Part shown: piece after piece, positions 6,050-9,851 of the stretch
Layout of the letters: every line of letters starts with the position of its first letter
How positions within the stretch are numbered: position 1 is the first letter of the stretch
Assembly (NCBI GenBank): GCA_016194725.1
Contig: JACQAW010000141.1
Location: forward strand, 1-9,851
Length of the DNA stretch: 9,851 nt
Reading direction: 5' to 3'
Origin: Deltaproteobacteria bacterium
Lineage (GTDB): Bacteria > Bdellovibrionota > UBA1018 > UBA923
The notes under the pieces: generated by a model
What the model was told of the DNA's origin: nothing
The model's database searches: none
What the model saw: the letters and a program-made list of their open reading frames with translations, nothing else
Program-made: the position numbers and the translations under genes

Positions 6050-7501
6050 AAAAGCGTGCAGCCAGCGTACGCCAAAGCCCGTGAACATCGAGTCCACATG
6101 GGCCAGCCCGCCTTCATTTTCAGAGGGAGTCAGGTCGACGTGCACCCAAGGCACCTCTTTTTCGAGAAACTTCGAAAGAAAACATGCTGCATAGATGTGG
6201 TCGGGCCCCGAACCTCGCGTGCATTGGAGCGTGTCGGCCACCTTGGACTCCAGACCCTTGAAATAAGTGGGATCGAGCGGAAACGTCCAGACGCGCTCGC
6301 CGCTTTCGGTACCAGCCTCGACAATCGCGCCATGCAGCTTCTTTTTGTTTGTAAAGCCTGCCGCGATTTTTGAGCCCAGCGAACGCACGGCCGCGCCGGT
6401 GAGCGTGGCAAAATCGATGACGATTTCCGGCGTCTCGCGCGAGGCCAGCGTCAGCGTATCGGCGAGCACCATTCGCCCTTCGGCATCCGTATTGACCACC
6501 TCGATGGACAGGCCGTTCAACGCGACAACCACTTCGTCGGCCTTATAGGCTTTCGGCGAAAGGTGATTTTCAGTGACGGCCAGGTACGCCTTCATGGGAC
6601 GATTCAGCTTCAGCCGAGCCGCGGTGACGATACACGCCAGCGCCACCGAGGAGCCCTGCATGTCGCCTTTCATCGTGGCCATGCCGCCGTTGATTTTTAC
6701 GTCGTAGCCGCCGGTGTCAAAGCAAACGCCTTTGCCAACGAGTGCCACCGGCTTGCCTTTTTTTACCGACTTGGGCTGATAGGTGATTTCAAAAATACCG
6801 CCCGCCGAATCGGGATTGCCCTGATCCACAGCCGTAAATGCCCCCGCCCCAAGGCGTTTGAGCTCTTTATTGGTGTGCATTCGGAATTTCAGTCCGTGCT
6901 GCGCGCACAGCTTCTTTACGCGTTCCGCGTAGGCGGCCGGATCAAGCACATTGGGTGGCAGCGTGGCCAGGTAGCGCGCCAGGTTCGTGCCGTCGCCCAG
7001 AATCGCGCCGCGTTCAAGCGCGGTTAAGGCTTTTTTAGAGCTGGCCTGGAGCCAGACGTCTTGCAGCAGAAAAGTTTTTTCTTTCTTCTGCCGCTTGCCG
7101 TACACCGGCATCGCGAATACCGCGGCAGCCAACGCCGAGCCAAACGCGTCGGCCAGGCGCTGCTCGAGCTTGGCATCGGCCAGCACCAGAGTCAGCTTGG
7201 GGGTTTTGGAGTTGAGAATCATTTTCAGGGAATCGCGCGCGAACTCGAGCAGAAAGAACGGGTCCTGATCCGTTGGCAATATGGCGATCAAAACACCGGC
7301 ATCATTTTTTTCCACCGCCGGAAGATGCAAGGTCGCTCCCGATAAAAGAGGTTCGCTCAGGTGACCTGCCGCCTTGTCGATGCGCGTCGCCAGCTCTGGC
7401 GGCAGGGTCTTTAGCCACCTGCCTTTTTTCCATTCGTCGACTGAAACCGCCGCAAGCACCGGACCCTGTATGTTTTTGCCTTTAACCGATTGAAAGCGCA
7501 T
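6023..7501 (-). CDS. pepA: Leucyl aminopeptidase, family M17
   Basis: A complete 492-residue protein of the usual M17 length. It has a variable N-terminal domain and a catalytic C-terminal domain with the signature NTDAEGRMVLAD (residues 337-348). The two-metal ligands and catalytic residues all align with E. coli PepA: Lys257 and Asp262 in VGKGVCFDTGG, Lys269, Asp280 in MKGDM, and Asp339, Glu341 and Arg343 in the signature. It should be an active cytoplasmic metallopeptidase, probably hexameric, that removes N-terminal residues during peptide turnover. PepA versus PepB-like specificity cannot be decided from the sequence. The ATG at 7501 has a weak AGG about eight bases upstream. The gene diverges from the RmlD-like gene across only 37 bases and converges on the receiver gene with a 27-base overlap. 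No intrinsic terminator is visible at either convergent end. Confidence 0.95.
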   Translation of the reverse strand: MRFQSVKGKNIQGPVLAAVSVDEWKKGRWLKTLPPELATRIDKAAGHLSEPLLSGATLHLPAVEKNDAGVLIAILPTDQDPFFLLEFARDSLKMILNSKTPKLTLVLADAKLEQRLADAFGSALAAAVFAMPVYGKRQKKEKTFLLQDVWLQASSKKALTALERGAILGDGTNLARYLATLPPNVLDPAAYAERVKKLCAQHGLKFRMHTNKELKRLGAGAFTAVDQGNPDSAGGIFEITYQPKSVKKGKPVALVGKGVCFDTGGYDVKINGGMATMKGDMQGSSVALACIVTAARLKLNRPMKAYLAVTENHLSPKAYKADEVVVALNGLSIEVVNTDAEGRMVLADTLTLASRETPEIVIDFATLTGAAVRSLGSKIAAGFTNKKKLHGAIVEAGTESGERVWTFPLDPTYFKGLESKVADTLQCTRGSGPDHIYAACFLSKFLEKEVPWVHVDLTPSENEGGLAHVDSMFTGFGVRWLHAFLASAGSFR

Positions 7502-7538
7502 GCGCCGAGCCTAAAACACGTGATAGCGTTCTGGCGAT

Positions 7539-8384
7539 ATGAAAATTCTGGTTACCGGCGCGGCCGGAATGGTGGGCCGCGCCACTGTGCAGAATGCTCT
7601 GAGCCGAGGGCACGTCGTTCTGGCCACGATTCACGGCGCGCTCGACATCGCCGATGCCCAGGCCGTTGATCGCTTCCTTGACCGGGAAAGGCCCGAGGCC
7701 GTAATCAACTGCGCGGCATTTATAGATGTGGACGGCAGCGAATCGAGGCCCGAGGTGGCTTTTGCGGTGAATGCCCATGGCCCCGAAAACCTGGCCAGGG
7801 CCTGCGCAGCCAATGGTGGCAGGCTCGTCACGATCTCCACCGATTACGTATTTGATGGTAAAAAAGAAGGCTTCTACACTCAAAATGATGCGGTCGGCCC
7901 GCAAGGAGTTTATGCGCGCGCCAAAGTGCGGGGCGAGCAGCTGGCGCGGGCGGCCTGCCCGCGTACCACCATCGTCAGGAGTGGCTGGATTTTTGGCGCT
8001 CAAGGCAAGAACTTTTTGAGCCAGGTGCTCGACAAAGCCCGGCGCGGCGAGCCGCTCAAGGCGATTCACGACGCCTATGGCACGCCCACCTATGGGCCCG
8101 ACCTGGCGCAGCGCCTTGTCGATTTTGCCGAACGCGGCCTGGCCGGAATTTACCACGTGGTCAATGCGGGCGGGGGTACCAGCTATGCGGGCTTTACACA
8201 GGCGGCGCTCCAAGCCGCGGGGCTCTCCGCTCAAAGCGTCGAGCTGGTGGCGCAGGGCTCACTCGAACGTCCGGCTCCGCGCCCCCGTAACTCACGGCTG
8301 GCCTGTGTCGCGTCCGATAAAGCGGGCCTTTCGCCCCTGCCCCACTGGACGGTGGCGCTGGCGCGGTTTGCAAAACTTCCATAA
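7539..8384 (+). CDS. rmlD: RmlD-like dTDP-4-dehydrorhamnose reductase (SDR)
   Basis: The 281 residues fit the RmlD family (extended short-chain dehydrogenase). The N-terminal MKILVTGAAGMVG gives the NAD(P)-binding TGxxGxxG motif (6-13). VINCAAFIDVD and STDYVFDG follow, and the catalytic residues Thr101, Tyr125 and Lys129 (YARAK) keep the spacing of Salmonella RmlD (Thr104, Tyr128, Lys132). PTYGPDLA in the C-terminal half is also typical. The enzyme reduces dTDP-4-keto-rhamnose to dTDP-rhamnose for envelope polysaccharide. No rmlA, rmlB or rmlC gene is visible here, so it may use a related nucleotide-sugar substrate or be separated from its pathway partners. There is no clear ribosome binding site. 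The gene is divergent from the aminopeptidase gene and convergent with the small membrane protein gene, 32 bases away. Confidence 0.9.
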   Translation: MKILVTGAAGMVGRATVQNALSRGHVVLATIHGALDIADAQAVDRFLDRERPEAVINCAAFIDVDGSESRPEVAFAVNAHGPENLARACAANGGRLVTISTDYVFDGKKEGFYTQNDAVGPQGVYARAKVRGEQLARAACPRTTIVRSGWIFGAQGKNFLSQVLDKARRGEPLKAIHDAYGTPTYGPDLAQRLVDFAERGLAGIYHVVNAGGGTSYAGFTQAALQAAGLSAQSVELVAQGSLERPAPRPRNSRLACVASDKAGLSPLPHWTVALARFAKLP

Positions 8385-8416
8385 GCTTATGCAGGTGGCT
8401 TACAGCAAGGAGAAAC

Positions 8417-8632
8417 TTAATCTTTGGTCACGTGGACATGAACATTATGATCATCCATGCGCGCAGCGGTCAAGGGATCGAGAACGACCTGCAGCGCCGA
8501 AGGTTTGGTTTGCTGCTGTGGGGCGGGCCGCCCAGCCCGCTTTGCGCGCTTGTCGCCAATGAGCTGCGTCGCGACCGTGGCGACAAAAGCTCCTGAAACA
8601 AAGCCCAAAAGATAGGTGATTTTTTTTGTCAT
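8417..8632 (-). CDS. Small membrane-anchored protein of unknown function
   Basis: The 71-residue product begins MTKKITYLLGFVSGAFVATVA, a positively charged start and one hydrophobic segment (about residues 5-24). A basic stretch (DKRAKRAGR) follows, so the protein is probably an inner-membrane anchor with a cytoplasmic tail under the positive-inside rule. The tail is Pro/Gln-rich and then ends in DDHNVHVHVTKD, with a His-Val alternation. The frame is open upstream to a TTG at 8689, but the added residues are polar and the ATG at 8632 gives a natural start. No ribosome binding site or family match is evident. It is divergent from the sigma-54-linked gene. Confidence 0.6.
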   Translation of the reverse strand: MTKKITYLLGFVSGAFVATVATQLIGDKRAKRAGRPAPQQQTKPSALQVVLDPLTAARMDDHNVHVHVTKD

Positions 8633-8768
8633 ACGTACAGCAGGGGGTATGCAATATCCGGTGCCCTCGCGAAACCCGGAAGACGGCAATAAATCAACAC
8701 TGAACTAAAGATCGACAAAAACCACATCAACTGCTTAAAAACGGGCGAGTAAAATCGCGGGCCATTGC

Positions 8769-8784
8769 TGGCACTCTTTCTGCA
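8769..8784 (+). promoter_or_regulatory. Sigma-54 (RpoN) -24/-12 promoter
   Basis: TGGCACTCTTTCTGCA matches the sigma-54 consensus TGGCAC-N5-TTGCA at all but one listed base. The invariant GG (8770-8771) and GC (8782-8783) are exactly ten bases apart, the defining spacing. The predicted start is near 8795, giving a short leader that holds the ribosome binding site at 8801-8809 and the ATG at 8818. Sigma-54 promoters need an AAA+ activator bound upstream; none is encoded in this window and I could not identify its binding site with confidence. Confidence 0.75.
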
Positions 8785-8800
8785 ATTCTATCCTCATTGG

Positions 8801-8809
8801 AGAGAGAGG
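8801..8809 (+). promoter_or_regulatory. Strong Shine-Dalgarno deciding the start at 8818
   Basis: AGAGAGAGG ends eight bases before the ATG at 8818. It sets that start over an in-frame TTG at 8797, which lies upstream of it. Most other genes in the window have no comparable site, so this gene looks built for higher translation. Confidence 0.75.
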
Positions 8810-8817
8810 TACGACAT

Positions 8818-9273
8818 ATGAAGAACCTTTCGTTAATTTCGATTTTGAGTTTGAGTCTGATCGTCAGCCTGAATACCAAGGTATTCGCCGACGACCCGAA
8901 AGGCGATGCCGTAGCCAAGGCCATCGACCGCAACACCAAGGCGGTTGAAGACAACACCAAGGCGGTTAAAGATGCCGCTGCCGGTGGCAGCGCCGTCAAA
9001 ACGGTTGCGGACGCCGGCTTCAAAGCCGGAGTCGCCTGGACGATCTTCAAAATCGGCGACGCCGCCTTGAAAATCCTCACCAAAGTCAAAGCCGGCCCCG
9101 GCATGTTCATCATCATTCCCGACAGCGTCTTGAAGAACATGCGCTACGGTGGCAGCGGCTCGGTGCCCGAAGCAATGAATATCAGCGATGAGCCCGCGAG
9201 CAAAACCCTCGACGGCGCCGGCTCGGGCAGCAAGGCACCGTCCTCGGGCGTCCTGAAATCCGTGGCAAGCTAG
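8818..9273 (+). CDS. Small secreted heptad-repeat protein, sigma-54 controlled
   Basis: The 151-residue product has a clear Sec signal peptide, MKNLSLISILSLSLIVSLNT then KVFA, with cleavage predicted before Asp25-Asp26. The mature N-terminus carries heptads (AVAKAIDR, NTKAVED, NTKAVKD; residues 31-52) that suggest a short amphipathic helix or coiled coil. Next come a Gly/Ala stretch, a helical segment GVAWTIFKIGDAALKIL (71-87) and a hydrophobic strand GMFIIIP (95-101). The Gly/Ser-rich tail is probably disordered. There are no cysteines and no family I recognise. The sigma-54 promoter and strong ribosome binding site indicate conditional, possibly abundant expression of a periplasmic or surface product. 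Its TAG stop is separated by a single base from the stop of folC on the opposite strand. Confidence 0.8.
   Translation: MKNLSLISILSLSLIVSLNTKVFADDPKGDAVAKAIDRNTKAVEDNTKAVKDAAAGGSAVKTVADAGFKAGVAWTIFKIGDAALKILTKVKAGPGMFIIIPDSVLKNMRYGGSGSVPEAMNISDEPASKTLDGAGSGSKAPSSGVLKSVAS
8932..8973 (+). repeat. Two tandem 21-bp in-frame repeats
   Basis: The unit beginning AACACCAAGGCGGTT is repeated at 8932-8952 and 8953-8973 with two mismatches in 21 bases. Each unit encodes NTKAV(E/K)D. The preceding codons (AVAKAID) look like an older diverged copy, so the coiled-coil part of the secreted protein has grown by heptad duplication. Confidence 0.85.
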
Positions 9274-9274
9274 G

Positions 9275-9851
9275 CTAGATCCCGAATTTTTGCAGAACAC
9301 TGGCTACTAGATAGAGCGAGCCGGTAACGACAACCACGTCGTCCTTCTGGACTTGGCGTTGCACCATGGCCAAAACCTCAAAGACGTCCCGGTCAGACCC
9401 TGTGGCCGCGGCCAGCGCCCGCACGGGGTAATCCGCCAGAGGCAACGTTCGAACTGGAGTTTCGGTCAGGTACAGCCTGAGCCCGGGTAACGACTCAAGC
9501 CTCTCATACATTCCGGCCGTATTTTTATCGGCGCAGACTCCCAGAATCAGGTGCAGATTTTTCCACCGCATCCCATTGAAAATTTGTACCAGGCTTTCAA
9601 TGCCTTGCAGATTGTGGTCACCCGAAAGAAAAACCGGGCACGAAAAACCCGCAAGCTCGATGCGGCTAAAACGTCCAGGCCAGTGCACCTGAGCAAGCGA
9701 GGCCAGGTGCGGGCCAGGCGCAAACCCCAGCTGCTCAAACATTGTCAGGGCCGTAGAGGTGTTTTCGGCAGCCCGCGGCCCGCACAGCGAGGTGCGAGCG
9801 ACGCCCCACTTCGTGGAACTTTGATTCAGACCAAGTACGCCGACCGTTTCC
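9275..9851 (-). CDS. folC: FolC, folylpolyglutamate/dihydrofolate synthase, C-terminal part
   Basis: The frame enters from the right edge and about 192 residues are visible up to the TAG at 9277-9275. Landmarks of the FolC C-terminal (Mur ligase-type) domain appear in order: LNQSSTKWG at the start, LCGPRAAENTSTAL (the usual AA..A linker helix), VHWPGRFSRIE, FLSGDHNLQGIESL, LILGVCADKN and the terminal VVVTGSLYLVASV. The enzyme adds glutamate to folates and in many bacteria also makes dihydrofolate; which activities this protein has cannot be judged without the N-terminus. One oddity is the motif normally read as D-G-A-H-N-P, which here is S-G-D-H-N-L: the His-Asn is kept and the leading Asp is Ser. 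The gene converges on the small secreted protein gene with a one-base gap and no visible terminator. Confidence 0.92.
   Translation of the reverse strand, partial: ETVGVLGLNQSSTKWGVARTSLCGPRAAENTSTALTMFEQLGFAPGPHLASLAQVHWPGRFSRIELAGFSCPVFLSGDHNLQGIESLVQIFNGMRWKNLHLILGVCADKNTAGMYERLESLPGLRLYLTETPVRTLPLADYPVRALAAATGSDRDVFEVLAMVQRQVQKDDVVVVTGSLYLVASVLQKFGI

Noticed and set aside
6563..7027. A 154-codon plus-strand open frame inside the aminopeptidase gene
   Set aside because: It is antisense to conserved M17 catalytic residues and has no motif of its own.
7502..7538. Divergent promoters in the 37-base gap between the aminopeptidase and RmlD-like genes
   Set aside because: Promoters must exist nearby, but no pair of hexamers with proper spacing stands out, so I do not place them.
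7482..8234. A 250-codon open frame on the minus strand across the RmlD-like gene
   Set aside because: It lies entirely antisense to a well-supported RmlD family protein and its translation shows no recognisable motif. Long antisense frames are common in GC-rich coding DNA.
8630..8651. Inverted repeat CATAC...GTATG as an activator site for the sigma-54 promoter
   Set aside because: The arms are only five bases with a 12-base spacer, which is expected by chance at this AT content, and there is no second copy.
8745..8758. GCGA-N6-TCGC inverted repeat just upstream of the -24 element
   Set aside because: Four-base arms are too short to call, and the position, about ten bases from the promoter, is closer than usual for an enhancer site.

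Overview
The window looks like chromosomal DNA from a Gram-negative bacterium. It is fairly GC-rich (roughly mid-50s percent by eye), densely packed, and carries several proteins with Sec-type signal peptides. The combination of a STAS-like protein, a HAMP-only histidine kinase and a single-domain receiver fits Bdellovibrionota or Myxococcota-type bacteria. That placement is a weak inference, because no marker gene is complete enough to settle it. I see no rRNA, tRNA, CRISPR array, transposase or phage gene.

Layout. 1-1431 (minus): the 5' part of a secreted protein of unknown function, preceded by a YhiN/HI0933-family flavoprotein. 1432-1529: a compact divergent promoter region with overlapping -10 boxes. 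1530-2501 (plus): a secreted protein with ten cysteines in its mature part and no family I recognise. 2606-6049 (plus): a signalling cluster made of a degenerate receiver-TPR protein, a receiver gene cut off after its phosphorylation-site loop, a STAS-like protein, a soluble HAMP-histidine kinase and a complete single-domain receiver. The last three overlap by ATGA and are probably translationally coupled. 6023-7501 (minus): an M17 leucyl aminopeptidase whose 3' end overlaps the receiver gene. 7539-8384 (plus): an RmlD-type reductase. 8417-8632 (minus): a 71-residue membrane-anchored protein. 8818-9273 (plus): a small secreted heptad-repeat protein with a well-formed sigma-54 promoter and the best ribosome binding site in the window. 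9275-9851 (minus): the C-terminal part of FolC, running off the window.

The most unusual spot is about 4220-4335. The receiver ORF stops being receiver-like just after its phosphoacceptor loop. The opposite strand then encodes about 30 residues that are plainly the C-terminal winged-helix tail of RuvB (GYLQRTPRGRMAT...YRHFGL), in a frame closed upstream by a stop and without the rest of ruvB. This is a rearrangement scar inside a signalling operon, or an assembly join. The second strongest signal is the sigma-54 promoter at 8769-8784.

How the genes may work together (inference): the kinase has no sensor domain or membrane segment, so the coupled STAS-like protein is a candidate input partner. 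The complete receiver is the likely phosphate acceptor, and the receiver-TPR protein may be a scaffold or output component. The other genes are housekeeping or envelope functions with no evident link to the cluster.
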